Shown: piece after piece, positions 12,751-26,800 of the stretch
How the letters are laid out: each line of letters starts with the position of its first letter
How positions within the stretch are numbered: the stretch's first letter is position 1
DNA from: Larimichthys crocea
Lineage: Eukaryota > Chordata > Actinopteri > Sciaenidae
NCBI RefSeq assembly: GCF_000972845.2
Contig: NC_040032.1
Location: 10,266,334-10,330,333, forward strand
Length of the DNA stretch: 64,000 nt
Direction: 5' to 3'
Translations under genes and position numbers: made by a program
Notes under the pieces: model-generated
What the model saw: only the letters and a program-made list of their open reading frames with translations
Database searches by the model: none
What the model was told of the DNA's origin: nothing

Positions 12751-15700
12751 TTCTGTTTCCTTGAATCCTGAATAGTTGCAGCTTATTTTTTTTTTTACTT
12801 ATATCCTCTGTGGACTCTTTCATCTGAAAAATAATACCAAGAATACTTCATAAATATCAGTAGGAGGCAGTTTGTGATGACCTTAACACAACACGCCGCT
12901 TCCTTCACCTATTATAATGATGTCAGTGAATACTGTTAACCCATTAACCCTGGCGAAGGTGACACCTACAGAAGTAACACTGCATAGATACAGATTTAGT
13001 CCAGGCATGGCAGTTTGTCAACCCACCATTTTGTTCAGGCTCAAATGTGTCGACAAATATTTGATGCCACTTACTGAGTTCAGTCGTGACATTCACGGAG
13101 GGGCTCTTGAGGGGAGGCGTTGGGGGCAGCTGCCACCTCCTGCTGTGAGGCTTGCACCCACAGCTGTCTGTGTTGCTGCAGATCAAAGGCAATTATTTCT
13201 TTCATTCTTATATCTTGAGATGTAAAGATGAAGATTTGGGGTTTATACAGTTTACTGATTCTTCATATTAATATCAAAGAGCTGCAGGTGTGACACAAAA
13301 GGTGGAATCACATTTCAACCTGTGGCGTTAAAAAGAAGACGATTTTTGCAGTGTTTGTTTAGTGAAGATATATTTAAAAGTGGCCACTCTGTTACAATAA
13401 TCTGTTAATCTTATCTGCACAAAGAAATTGCAGCCATCACTGTACGGCAGAGAATAATTTAGCGATGAATAGATTAGGTTCATCCACATACAGCTGATTG
13501 TTTATTGATTTGATTGATCAAGAAATTCCTTCGCTTGACTACTGCAGGTCCGACTGTCTCAACTGGCAAGCTGATAAAAATAAGAAATAAAAAAAAAGGA
13601 CAGGCAACAATGTAGAAAGTGCTAAACACATTTTACAGGAAGACATTTTAAAAAAGAACAGAGTGAGAGACGGAGGTCGACCAACTCACGCGAGGAAACG
13701 GATGAGGAAATTTGTGAAAGGATAAATGATTGCACCGTGCTTTTCACACAGTGCAATAACATGCTGAATCACCTGCGGTGAGACAAGATTATTATTTCCA
13801 TTGTTAATTACTTCGTGCCATGAAGGTGAATTGTAAGCTAAAGCACAGCGACAGAATTCAATCTGTCGTTTTGATGTCAAAACTTCTAAAGTACAAAAAT
13901 TTCCAACATTTTAAAGTCAAAACTTCAGCGAAGATGCGGGTCGCTCCTCGGTCATGCTTAAAAAAGTAATTAAAAGTGACTCTGGTGGTGAGTTCATGAT
14001 GAAAATGATGGTGTTTATTGGCCCTCACTTAAGGCAGAATGAAAAAAATAAGCATTTTATTGGCTTAAGCACTCAGCATTACAGTGACTACTCTATTATT
14101 AGACTACCGAGTGAACGAGGGCTACAGCATCAGCCTGGTGCTTTGATCAAGTAGCTGAGCAAACATTATGCTGTTTATTTCTTTATTCATGGCACATTTG
14201 TGTATTTCCAGGCTTTCAGCGAGCGTCGATACAGATGTCAGAGGACGTCTTTGTTCGCAGGAAAACAGCCACTACATCTGTTCATTGTCAGATTTTTAGA
14301 AGTGAGCGCTGATGTGACGGCGTGGGATGGCTGCCTGTTCAGAGACTTTATCATGTTTGGGTTAATGTCTTTTCTTGGAGAGGATTAACAAAGTTGACAT
14401 TCCTGTCTGTTTAATCTCACAGGAAGGGTTTTACTGTACTGACACCATGAGTGACACTGAGGCATCATGTAAATGCTGCAGTAATCCTGCTCCTATTACT
14501 CATGTGGGGTTTATGAATAAAGTTAAAGCGATGATGCCAAAGCTGTAATATATTTCTTTGAATCAGAATCAAAGGGAGACTCACAGATTCTGTCCGGTCC
14601 CATTGTTAACAATGCACCGTCCATAATGATGTGATTTCTCTGAGAGCACACGGGTATATGAGAATATCTCCTTTGATTAACCGACCTGACTTTGCCTTTC
14701 AATCACCACAGACAGATGTTTCTTTTCTCTTTTTAAATTCTGACACTGTAGGGTGGACAGGACGAATCCATTAGCTGTCATTATGATTCCAAACAAATGG
14801 AAAATAATGACACAGAAACTCATTTAGCTCTTCAATCCATCTCTGTCTGCTGCGTTTAACAAACCTCCTCTGTATAAAACTGAAGCCCCCATTCACTGTG
14901 ATTCCAGCACATATTAAAGAGTGATTCATGCAGCATGGAGCGGGCACACGACGCATGCTGATCAGTCTCATGTTGGCTACGTGCACGTACCCGGCGAGGA
15001 CTTAAAGTATTTATCGGTGTGTCATATGCGATGTGGGGAAGGAGCATCTACAGTATTTGGCAAACACGTTAATATTCTTTGAAATATATTTAGTCATATG
15101 GGATTTGTTTGTGTAGCTTAATACTCTGAGCCTGTTTATGACAGCGGCTTGTCTAGCAGACTTTCAACAGAAAGAAACTGCTACAAGATTATTTCAGGAT
15201 ACCTTTCATATTCAAAACCAGGAGATGAAAAGGAACCTTTGCATTTGCAAATGTGGCTTTTTTTTTTTCCATTTCCAACCTCCAGACTGAGAAGCTGTGT
15301 ATTAACACGATGCACTTTAATTACCAATATGTATTTTTATGGACGCTTTTAGTCCTTTCCAACAAAAAAAAAGCATAATCAGGAAAGGAAGGACTTGATT
15401 ATGTAGATTAGTGACATTTAACATCTCTGCTTACATGAAGTTTTCATTAATGCAGACCACAGGGACAGATTTCAAACTCACTTCTCTCTCTAGTACACCT
15501 CACCCTGCAGGAAAATGTCTGTCGTCACTCCTTTGCGATGCTCCACTCGCTCGCCAATGGGAGCACCAATCACTCTGCATGTCAATACCGCTGGATGTGT
15601 ATTTCCACTTTCATTAAAGACATTAACGAACTTTTTGCACGCTGTAACTTGGCCGACTGCACAGAGCTTAATGAAGTCAGTCTATACATCGCTTGCCATC

Positions 15701-18700
15701 CATAGCGGCGCCCGGTCCTTTCAGCGGCTTCCCCCCCTGAAGCAACTTGCTCATTAAAACATCCACTGCCACAGCTGAACTGTTATTGCTGCGGTAAATA
15801 CATTTCCAAGCAAAGGCAGGCTATGTAAAACACCAAGCAAAAAAAACAACACAACACAACAGTGTTTGTGTGGAGTGCTGAGAGACTAATAGTAACAGTT
15901 CTACCACATTAAGTTTGGTATGAAAAAGGCATTTCTGATTTTATTGATTCAATGTCAGTCCTTTAGCTGTCTGTCTATCCAGCTATTTATCCAGCTACTA
16001 GCCGGCTTCCAAGTTATGCAAAATACCAACACACATCAATGAAGTAATCAATCCAAGGACAGCAAAATAACTACATACTAAGCCCATTAAAACACAACTC
16101 AAAGCTTCCTTCTATGAAAACACGGAGAAGGATTAGGAGAAGAGGCCAGATGGCGGAGGGAGGGAGTTCAGATGGAGTCCTGTGCAGCCAGAGCTCAGGA
16201 GGAGAACAGAGCAGATGGGAGGATGAGAGGCCTCATAAAACCATATTACCACCGGTATTACCATTGTCATGATCACAGGAACCACACCAGCGATGAAGCT
16301 TATTATGTCAAACGTTAGATGCCGAAGGTCCCCGGGCCTGACTGATGGAGAGGGAAGGTCAGGGTGAGAATATTCACACGTTTGATGTAGTTGATGAGGA
16401 GCGATGAGACAAGGATCTCCTCAGTTTTAGTCAATCAGTGGCTTGGGCAAAATGTAGACTGCTTCAAAACAGAAAAGAGAGAGAGGGCATTGTTCTGCTC
16501 TGAGGAGCTGGTGGACTGAAATTAATGTGTCTAAGTGAGGAAGCCAGGCTGTCTGCTGTGCGAGGAGCAGATGTGAAGCATAAGTCTTACCCCTCATAGG
16601 TTTTCTACACGTGCAAGGCTGAAAGCAGGAGGACTTAGTGTAAATAATGCCTGAGATCAGTTTCTTGTATCGATGTAGTGTTTACACTGAAATACTTCTT
16701 GTCATATAAATGTAGTTTTGTTAGCCTTGATTCAGTGGATGTAACAACATACTCATTCCCGTTGGATAGCCAGGTCAGTCGAGCCATGAAATCCTTCATA
16801 AACCTCTTCAGGACAAGCTCTGTTACTGTGAAATAGTCCTAGTGCATGAGGGTATTGACAGACACATCTTTTACATCATTCAAGCAGATGCGGATGACAT
16901 TATTTGTAAGAATGAGTTTTAGTTTTTCTCAGTTGCTTCTGGACAATAGTTGAAATGATTGATTCTCAAAACATTGTGTGATGCTCTGCAATCCATAGAT
17001 CAGATTCTGTAAAGAGTGCATACATTTGTTGCTGCTTTCACACACAGCCAGCGACATCCTTTCATAGTGCAAATGAAATAATGCGCTGCACGTAAAAACA
17101 GATACATTGCTCAGAAAATCTTCAAACTGAACATAACAGTGAAAACCTGGCAGCGTTTTATGACAATAAGTACAGTATAAATACTGTGGCATGATGGTAA
17201 AAGGATATTACTACTGTTGATTTCACAGTTCATTTAAAATAATACTTTATTCTGTATAAATAAAGGTTTTTCTCAGTGTTGTCAGAGGCAACACGCTGCT
17301 TTTCAACCTGTGGTTAGTTGCTGCAAAAGCACAACAACTTAGACCAATTTAATGGCACTTTAACATTTAAAAAAATATATAAAATCTGTTTTGCCAGCTC
17401 ACAGAGCAAATCCAGGTCACCAACGCTGTAAAATATTCTCCTCAGAACACTTTGGCTTCTGAGTTGGTGCCAGGGTGAGCTTGACCAAGTTTTAAATTTT
17501 GGTAATCACAACACAATCCAAATGCAGCACAGATCATTATACAGTAGTGCCTGAAACAATGAAGCTGTTGGATGGTTGGAAATTTATACATCCCTCAAGC
17601 AAGTTGTTCATGACTTTTATGATTATTTGTAAGAGTCGCCCATTGATTTAACCCGAGAATAACCTGCGCATTTAAAATCGAATGATGCATTTAAATGTTC
17701 ATTCTGGATGAAATTCATTTTATCGAAGTGAAAGAAGTAACCGCAATGTGATCTTTGGGATTTGGCAGAGGTCAGTGTGCGCCGCTTCACAGACAAAAGC
17801 AGCACTAAAACACAAAAAAAAGAATATTTGCACTTACTTTATGTTTGCAATTAAATGTGGTTAGAGGGGATGAAAGCACATGCACACTTATACGCTAAGC
17901 TGAATACCGACATTGCCCTATGCCACATGATCTGCATAAACAAAACAGCAGCAGTGCTACTCCACCCACCTCTGCAGGCCAGTTTGTCCATATCCATAAA
18001 TTACACTAACAATATGCACAGAGCAAAAAGGCTTTTATGTATGTTAGGTCTTAACTTGATTCATGTTGCTGATTTGTTATGAATATCAACAGTACAAAAA
18101 AATATAATGTTACATCAGTGGACACATGGTTGGAGTGCTGGGTAAGCTCTTGTGTGATGCAGAAACAGCACAGCAATGGCAGCCTACCATCAAATATGGT
18201 GACGGCTTAAAAAAGAGACGCGGGATGTTGCTTGTCTGTGATGGCCTGCTATCTGCTCGAGAATGACAATAAATTTCCCCAAAGCTCAAGGTAAGCTCAA
18301 AATGGAAAGCAGCAGAGGCACCTGCGTTGTGACAGGTTCGCACTTGTGTATTCAAGATGAAAAAAAAAAAGAAAAGCATGTGTATATGCATGTGTTTCTT
18401 TGCATAGCCACGCTCTCTCAGTTTCACGAGGGTTGTCAAAGCATAATAGCTCTTTATTTCCCCCCCGATGGATGGCATAAAACGCGCGGGTGTGTCGTAC
18501 GTGCATAATATTCAGGCATGCATACGATTACGTGTGTCAGGCAGGGTGCATGTGCACACGTCTGAGCATGCGAGTCGAAGCTGTGCCAAGTGCGTTTCAA
18601 GATATTTGTCATGTAATTGCAATGGGGCTGCGTTCAGCAGCACCAGAATGTGGTTGGGGACATCCTCTGATGAATAATACAACAAGTTCACAAAAGGGGC

Positions 18701-18784
18701 TGCCAATGAGCTTATAGCTACCTAGCACTAACAGAGCAGAAAGCCAGTGAAGGAAATGTTCGGGAGCAAAGTCTCATGAATAAT
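12751..18784. other. Gene-free stretch
   Basis: No supported gene. The 82- and 102-codon frames on opposite strands at 12917-13225 overlap each other and lack domains. The sequence is mixed AT-rich DNA with short homopolymers. No recognised transposon ends. Confidence 0.5.
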
Positions 18785-19015
18785 TGACAAGGCTTTTATT
18801 TGAAAAATTCAGCATTATCTCAGAGGCTTGTAGGTCACATTCCGGTCGTGATGTTTGTGCATCTTCAGAGGAGAAATTGAATTATCATTTATTGCGTAGC
18901 CAAGATCAGTTATCACTGAGGGCAGTGATTGCTTGCTCGGCAATTACTGGGCAGGTGCTGAAGGTGGACCAGTGCTCAGCGAACTTCAACAGCGCAGAGA
19001 CCTTGGTGTAAATCT
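18785..19015. promoter_or_regulatory. Candidate conserved non-coding element
   Basis: Repeat-free, moderately GC block with clustered homeodomain-type cores, for example 'attgaattatcattta' at 18876-18891 and 'caattactgg' at 18941-18950. It has no open coding signal beyond a 75-codon frame without domain features. The composition and motif density resemble vertebrate developmental enhancers. That reading is inference from one sequence. Confidence 0.28.
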
Positions 19016-19639
19016 GGATTTTACTGGAAAGACATGTAGCCATTCGGCCTCAGACATGACCTTTGCAGGTGAAGACACTGTTTAACAGCATGTAGTGAGT
19101 CTAGATTTACGATTTGCAATTTTGAGGTTGAAGGAAACAATAATTTCAGATATCTTTGTAAGGCCACCTAGATCCTCAATCTATAGTAAAACGGAGGCTG
19201 GAAGCAGAATCCAGCTGTTTCAAACTCAGGTTTTATCGAGTCTGATCCCTCACCTCAAAGGCTTAAACCTCCAGACTGAGGCACAAAACGGTGGAACAAA
19301 AATTGCTTCTTGCACTTCTCTGACTGTCTGCAGTCGGTTGTCTCTGTCATGGAATACACAAATTCTTTTTTTTAACAAAGTTATGATGAATCCAAAAGCA
19401 GTTCCTTAAGAAGTGCAGTGATTAAGCCTGTGCAATTATTCATTTGTGCTTTTCATTTTCATCAAGATGTCTTCTGGCAAATATCTTACAAGATAATTAC
19501 TAGGTTTGGAATATGATCAATGAAAAGCAATTAGTAAGGGATTTTAGATCTGTTAAGTATTGATCTTTTCACGGAGTCTGGATTTGTGCCAAACGGCGAA
19601 AAAAAGAGGAATTTTGTTCACCAAACATTGTCACTCAGA

Positions 19640-19850
19640 GCTCGGTCTTAAAAATCCATTTGATTGGGTCAGGCTCATGCTCCTCTCTGAGCCTCCTTTT
19701 AATTGAATCATTGGTGTTATATTCAGCCTGCCTTCAACCGAGGCCTTAAAGATCAGTAACAGTGAAGTAAGAATGAGGTGGCTGTCACCATGCAGACGAG
19801 AGCGGGTCAAAGCTGCAATCATCATGAATAAAAAGAGAAGTCTCGCGCGC
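19640..19850. promoter_or_regulatory. Candidate conserved non-coding element
   Basis: Repeat-free block with a TTTTAATTGAATCATTGG stretch at 19697-19714 and further AT-hook and homeodomain-like cores. It carries no supported coding sequence. The assignment is compositional only. Confidence 0.22.
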
Positions 19851-20417
19851 TGCTCTAAATTTGCGGAGGGTTTTCATCGTGCTGCTGCTTTTACATTTGT
19901 CACAGAGAAGTAGGTGTGATATTTTACATGCAGGCGGGAGGCAAACAGCTCGCAAACTGTCGTTTATATATAGTCTCTTTTGTTATCGTCCGAGCACAGA
20001 GCCTGAGGATTGGAAATTAATTGCTCTTGCACTCTATGCATTTCTTTAAAGTAAAGTGCAAAATGTGAGCCTTTTTAAAGGTCTTTCTTGCTCCACTAAC
20101 TTTGATTGCTTTTCATTGGCCAGCTGTTATGGCCACTCACTATCAGTTTTAATGATGTGGAGACAAAGCTGGGACAAGACCAGAGGTAGCGCACACACAC
20201 TGCCGAGGCACTCAACCGAAAACATGGTACACCACTGAGGGGTTTGAATTGAGTCTCAAAGGAGTGTTTTCAAAGCATTTCAGCCCACGTTCCTCACTCT
20301 ATACAAGACCAATTAGTTCACCGTGTCATGGTAAACAGTGGGCTTGAAAATTACAAGCGATCTCTCAGTCTAACAATCGGTTTAAAATGAGCTCTGCTTT
20401 AATCTTAAAATTGCTGC

Positions 20418-20556
20418 AGTTAAAGAAATAGTTTATAATAAGCTTATCTATGTAACAAGATATTTGTGGTTAGCTCAGCTTAGAACGTGGAGAGTAACAC
20501 ACCAAACAAACCAAGTAAACCAATAAATCTGACTAATTAACATATTTGTTAAATGG
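20418..20556 (+). repeat. Decayed copy of a fish dispersed repeat
   Basis: Starts with 'gttaaagaaatagtttataa' and continues with 'ggttagctcagcttag' and then 'ctgactaattaacat'. This is the block order of a very common percomorph repeat whose intact version begins with a ttaaaggaatagttcgac-type end. This copy has lost much of the middle and is strongly diverged. Confidence 0.45.
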
Positions 20557-23500
20557 AAGGAGCATTTAGGGAGAGTTGCTAGGACGATGTTTTGGTGCAA
20601 ACCATCTGTACATCCTTGATGGTACCAAACCAAAGTCCAGACCTATGTACACTGACCCTATGGATACTTGAACTTTAGACTCCGACTAGATACTTAATGT
20701 CACGTTCATGTCAGATTGGAGTAATGGTGAACTGACCGTTACACCTTTACATTAAAGTTATGGAAAGCTCTGATCTATCTGACTTAGAGCTTAATGCTTT
20801 AATACGCAAGAGCCTGAAGATCAAACAAATGTTGGTCAGCCGAATTCTTCGAGTATTAGTTAGTATCATGTTATCAATCTGCAGCTTCCTCTGTGGTCTG
20901 ATAATGTTGAACTATTTCCATTATGTTACCATGTTTATATGTTTATGACACACAAGACTTGTTCTAGTGTTCTGCATAAATCTTAAAATGACAGCAATCC
21001 TCATGGCACAAATAATAGCTCTGCAGCACAGCCCTTATTATTATGACCATGTCCTTCTCTTTGTTTTTCCCTGTAATAAGTTTAAATGAGTGCAGACTCG
21101 CCAGTTTTATGACACAGAAATGCCACATTTGAGGAAGTTCAGCTGTTTAGAAAACACCTGAATGCTAATGCAACAGAGCCGAGGACTCAGCTAATTTGGA
21201 CGCATAAATGTCAAGTTGTTTTTCCAACCCATCATGTCGAATAATAGATCGACCTCCCCGCCCCCTGTTGATTGCTAAATTATATTTTAGACGTGACTTT
21301 ACAAACAGTAAATGTAGCTGGATGGTTGCAGGGTACAAATTTTTTTTGGAGTTTTCGATGCATTTTACATCCGGCACGTCTCTTACCCCTCCCCCCCTCC
21401 CGTACTGTTGCAGAAAGCTCTTTAACTTCCACTTTGTCACAATTCTCCCCTTGCAATAATATCTATGCGCATGAAGGATTCAGGAAATTGGATAGCAGTA
21501 TTTATGCATCTTAACTGGAAGCGGAAGCTCATTCATTTTGCAGTCACTGTCGTTGCTATAAGGTAGAGATATACCTGGGATGAAGCGTAATCTGTGAAGG
21601 GGAATATACAGACGAGACAAAGCCCTGGAGAGGCTTCCTGCGTCATACGTGTGGTACAGTATGTGAACTGGGTTACAAGGCGTGACAAAGCCTCAATCAA
21701 TGGGACAGTGCAAGCATTGCTCGCAGGAAAGAAACACTAAGTGTTGATTGGTCAGTGATATGAGTCTTGCAGGTGTGGAGACATAGCTGTACCAGTTCTC
21801 CGTCCCCTGGGGTATGGATTTGCAATGCTGGGAAGACAGATTACCGCGGCCGGTTCGGAAAAAGAGCAGTCATTTTTTTCTGCCTGCGGGCGATGTCACC
21901 TTTCTGTTTTGCCATTATGCTCGTGGTGGCTGAACAGCGAGGCTTATTTAGGGAAAGGCAAGAGGTGACTGTCCTCTGGAGTATGTGGTTAAGGTGCTAT
22001 GAATGAATGTAGTTACCCAGGAGCCAGCTGGGCTACAATTGCCATCGGGCTTTAGAGGCACTTCAACTTTCTTTTTTTTTTGAATCCCAGCCACCAGAAA
22101 GCATTAATTTAGCACCACCCAGGGACCCAGGCTCATTAAAACCAGCTGATACTTTTACTTATGTGTGCTTGAACAGTGAACAGGTCAGAAGCACTATTTT
22201 TGGGTGATGACCTATAGCTGAAGAAATGCTGCAGCATATTTTCTGTAAAAGTTTGGTCTGAAAGAAACTCATCATGCTACATCTGTATCATCTGGTGCAA
22301 AGGGAGGAGAAAATATCAGAAATGCTGCAATTAATTCTACAAACTTTAATATTCAAATATGCAAACAGTCAAATATTGAGACTGTCGAATTAATATTGTG
22401 ATAGATGTTGATTGCTTTTGTGAGTCACGTCTCTGGACTCCGATCATCTGCTTTTGTTGTGAAGCTGAGACGTGAGCAGCTCTTCACAGTTCAGCTGTAC
22501 TGACTCGCTGCAAGTGTTAATGATGGAGTGTTTGAGGTGTGGCAGTATGAACAGTACAGCCTCTCATCTGCAGCTCATCATGAAGCAGCATCTCACTGTG
22601 AAAGCTTTCTGTTCTGCTGTTCCTGCCTGCAATATCTAAAACTCATAACCAAATCTTATTTTTTCTTTTATCCTTTATTGAATTGCAACACTAACAAGGT
22701 CTTTTTAAATCCGTTCTGCTAGTTCTATGAGCACATTACATTTCCTAAACTTGCTTCACAATAAATGCCTTTGCGACTAAAAGGTTTTTGTAAAAGCAGC
22801 AGGATGAACACAGGAAGATTTTTCCTGCTCCTGCAAGCCGAATGTATGAAAATTTTCTAATATTATAGCCATTTTGTCTGTTTGTTTTTTCACCAATTTC
22901 AACAATGTTTTCCAGTTTATACACACAGATCTTTCTAGTGGCAAGTAGCGTTGTGGTTCAAGTATGAACAATGTATATGTATGTAAGATAAATGTATGGT
23001 TTTCTACCTAATTATCCTGACACCCAGCCTTCACCTCTGCAAAAAGTTCATGAGGGCTGCTCAACATAACAGGCCACAGCAAAATAATGACTGCTAATAG
23101 TCCAGAACCAATAAAGAATATGCTCAATTAAAAGCAAAAAAGGGGGTGGCGTGTGATCTGTACATCCTCAAGGGCATGATATGCATAAGTTGGATAGTTT
23201 TTTAATGCTGCTTTCAAGATTTTTTTATTGTAGTTTCTTATTTCACTGAAGCATGCATGATTACAGCCTTGGTGCCGAGACAGTACATCTCGCATGGTCC
23301 GCTGCCTACGTGTTCAGAGCAGGTCAGTGCACTTGTGTTCCGTAACACTTTGTTCACTTTGTTTGGTGCAAACACAGACCTATGAATTATCGGCAGTCAC
23401 ACAAAGCCTTTTATTCGAATGTTGTTCGTCCAGCTGGCACACGAAGACACAAGAAAACAAACATTGTAATCTGGTTCTGGTATTAATGCCACCGAAGCAG

Positions 23501-25317
23501 AATAAAGATTAATGGCTGATTCCCACCTGCTCCGTCATCTAAGACAGTTGCCTGTTCCTGATGGCCTTTCCTTTACACTGGTGACTCTTCACAGCCGTCT
23601 GAAGGCTGTAGGTATCTGCTCCATCTGTACACTCTAACTGGAGTGATGTTGCTGTCGAACCGGTTACATTTTTGATTTACCGGTTTAGGAGAAAAACACA
23701 GAAACTTCTGTGCAGATGTGCACATCAAACCTTTGACAAATTATTCTACAGTTTGTTTTACGATTTCCAGGAATCACGTAAAACTCTCTGTTAATACCGC
23801 CCTCCAGGATAGATTCTGAAACAGTGGGTAACCAGACTTTTATGAAGTCTGGCCAAATTGTGGCATGGAGCTCCGCGTTTTTAATTATAATATAGGTGAG
23901 CAACAAGATGTGGTAGACGCAGAAAAGATTTGAGAGTGTTTGGCACTCCTGCTACAGTAGAAAAAACAGAGCCTTGTGTGTGAGCAGCTCACCCACTGTC
24001 ATCCTGTGGACATAAGGCGATGAAAACAAGCGTGCATAAGAGAAAGCACTGACTGCTTCTGAAGACAGACGGGACGGACATTTACACTTTCTGAAACATG
24101 ATGTTGAATAAAACACCACATGGTAATGCGTGTTAAGTCTGCACTGTCATTGACTGGCTGACATGTTTTTGAGTTTTTAACTCTTAGAAGTGTCAGTGTG
24201 TCACTGTTCGTTGTAGTAACTGAGACTTCCAGGCTGTCAGTGAACATTCACAAGTTTTAGAGGCTGTGAAGTCTGCCTGTCATTTTACCCCCCGATGACA
24301 GTGATCTATTGTGGGTTACCGTGCATGTATCCAGCTTATTCTAAGTCAATTTGGATACAAGCATCAGCTTAAATGAATAAAATATAATCAATATTTATTC
24401 ATTACACACATCAGAGTGCTGAGGAATTTAGCTGAACAGACACGTAATGTGATTGTACCTTTAACCCAGTCTGTGGAGAATCCGCATTAGTTACCGATTT
24501 TCAGGAAGCATCAGCTTCATCAGAGGTCTCACTGAAACCGAAACAAACCAAGCCAAGAGGAAAGTCACATGACCAACACTGACTAAAGGTGGAATTCACC
24601 GCGGAGCTGAATTCACACGTCTTAATCAGTGATATACATTTCAGGGCTATTACGTTGGGGTGCATCATGCAGTAGAGGTGTTGTTATTCTTGTGATATTC
24701 TTGGTATTCTCTTTTTTTTTCCCGCACGTACATGGATATATCAGCATCAGGCACTGCTGCCTCATGCTGATTATCATAAAAATATTTTAATCTTAAAACA
24801 GTGGAGCATGTTGCATTAGGTATGTGATGAGAAATCAGCTATAATGAATCCAGGTCATCATTAAATAACGTGTTCATGTTGTCTTTGGGTGGAATTCATC
24901 AGCATGTGATGCCTTTATGTTGTTTTACTGTAGATCTGTAATTAGTACTGGAGCAGCAGAATTATGTGTTTCATAAAACTGGTAATTATTTCTACACATG
25001 ATTGAACATCATATTGCTGTTAGCAGGGATGTCTCTTATATATTTATTCGCCATATATTTTTCTCACACACATCTCCAGTCGCGGCAGCTGAGACACAAG
25101 GAAGAGATGCAAATGAGGGAATCGTGGAGCAGCGTTGGACAAACTGCCTTAATCTGATGGCATTAGCTCTGAGCTGGTGTTCTGAAACACGTTGAATCCT
25201 CGTTTGTTTGTTTGTCTCATTCTGGACTTTTTAGGTTCGTGGTTAATTTCTCAATCTACAACACGGATGTGCAAAAGACGCCGGTCCTTTATGCTTCACG
25301 CAAAACAAATCAAACTG
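20557..25317. other. Gene-free stretch
   Basis: Unique-looking sequence; no exon or RNA gene identified. The 62-codon frame at 20760-20948 encodes a hydrophobic C-terminal half but has no upstream gene context, and I treat it as chance. 23685-23906 (minus) is likewise an isolated frame. Confidence 0.45.
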
Positions 25318-25815
25318 TTAGTTATGGCGGAGTGTGGAGGATGAATTGAGGAGTCTCCCAGCCTCTGGAAAACAAACTGCTCTGTAGTCTGCTGGTCCGG
25401 ATGTGGATGCTTGTGTATCGCTTGCCAGTTGGCAGCAGGATGAACGGCTGTGGCTGGAGTGGGTATTGTCTTTTAATATCCTTTGCACAGTAACATCGCC
25501 GATATCGCTGATGCTCAGTAAATAGGCACCAATGATGTTCTGGGCGGCTTTAATCACCTGATGCACAGTCAACCATGCCAATTTGTAATGTTTCCAGTCA
25601 GGATGCTTTCTATTACTCCTTTGTAAAAGTCGACAATAGCTTGGCATGGGAATTTTGCCTTCTTAAGTTTCCTTAAGAAATGCAGTGTTTCTGAGCTTTC
25701 TTTAGCAGGGTGCAGATATAAGACGACAGCTTCTGTGTGATGCTGAATCCCAGCAACATAAAACTGTTCAGCTGCTCCACTTCAGCTGCACTGATGTAGA
25801 CAGTGGTGTGTGTCT
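25318..25815 (-). pseudogene. Non-LTR retrotransposon reverse-transcriptase C-terminus, broken
   Basis: Reading from right to left, the minus strand first encodes EVEQLNSFMLLGFSIT and LLKKAQKHC, in the frame that stops at 25673. It then shifts frame to LRKLKKAKFPCQAIVDFYKG. A further shift leads to VIKAAQNIIGAYL and FPEAGRLLNSS in the frame ending at 25318. This is the order of blocks in the C-terminal part of ORF2 in jockey-supergroup (CR1/L2/Rex-like) retrotransposons, downstream of the reverse-transcriptase active site. The catalytic YxDD region and the endonuclease are absent, so the copy is 5'-truncated and dead. At least two frameshifts are present. The open frame running on to 26338 is not clearly retrotransposon in its upstream half. 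Confidence 0.82.
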
Positions 25816-26524
25816 TTGTCTCCCACTTTTCACCCTTGTGAAACATCCCACAGCTAAAACACTTAAACCTGCGATAACCCTCCAAATACAAATCACCAAA
25901 ACGCAAACAGAGGTAATGTACAGTAACGTCAAAAACTTCCAGTGCAAATGTGAAGTAAATTATGTGGCTGTGCGACTGACTCAGAGCCGTGCTAATGTGG
26001 CCGGTTCCACTCCACCGTTTTCTGCAGGATGATTGTGAAAACATCAAGGGTGTCATTGCCTCACTTCCTCTACACCCATTCTCCGTTCTGCCTCTCCAGC
26101 GAAGTGAAAAGAGCTCATACGAGACGCACCGACCTTGGGATATAATGACGGGGTCACAGAGTCTGTCTTTGTCTACGAAACAACATGCAACACTTCTTGT
26201 TTGCTTTAGAGATGCATAAAGGCTCCTGTCGTCCTCTGTGGTTGGATGTCCAGCAACTCTCATGCATCTTTTGTGCACAACCCACCGCTTCAGAGCAAAA
26301 GCCAGTCGGTGGGTGAAGTATTTCTTTTTGTACTTCACGTGAACAAAGTGCAGGCTGTGGAAAGTCGGCGTTCAAAGTCTCAGAGTTTCAGAATCTCGGC
26401 AGGTGGAGACGTGGGAGTTGAATCGGTAGTATTGACAAACACTCCAGTCAACCCCTGCAGTCATTGTGTGCCACAGGGCGGCTTCCACACACACACTCAT
26501 GCTTTTTTTAACTCTTGTTTCGGT
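25816..26524. other. Sequence upstream of the RT remnant
   Basis: The minus-strand frame of the RT fragment stays open to 26338 (221 codons overall). The translation above about 25870 matches nothing I know. It may be diverged retrotransposon or simply open by chance. Confidence 0.35.
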
Positions 26525-26800
26525 GAGTCCGGGGGCTTTGCTTCGCTCATTTTTAGCAATTAATTACCTCTGTCCTCTAAATACAAAGGCAATAACAATT
26601 TTCTTCGTCAGAAGTCGAAGTCTGAATGGCTAATTACCCTTCTAATGAGTTCCTGTGTGGCAATATTGAATATTATTGTTTCATTAAGAAGATGATAAAG
26701 GGGCTATCGTGAATATTTATGTATTAACGGTGGGTTAAATGACTACTTGATGACTACAAAGCCGCAGAGAATAACACGGCCGACTTGTCAGAGCCCATAG
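26525..26800. promoter_or_regulatory. Candidate conserved non-coding element, homeodomain/SOX-rich
   Basis: Repeat-free block with 'caattaattacc' at about 26558-26569, 'aataacaatt' near 26591-26600, 'ggctaattaccct' near 26629-26641, 'tctaatgag', and 'tattattgtttcattaag'. Several TAATTA-type homeodomain cores and AACAAT/ATTGTT SOX-type cores therefore sit within 200 bases. No coding signal is present. This is one of the most enhancer-like segments in the window, on motif density alone. Confidence 0.35.

Noticed and set aside
25820..26338. Upstream part of a 221-codon minus-strand frame
   Set aside because: The downstream end is a retrotransposon fragment. The upstream part matches nothing I know, so it is not called as a gene.
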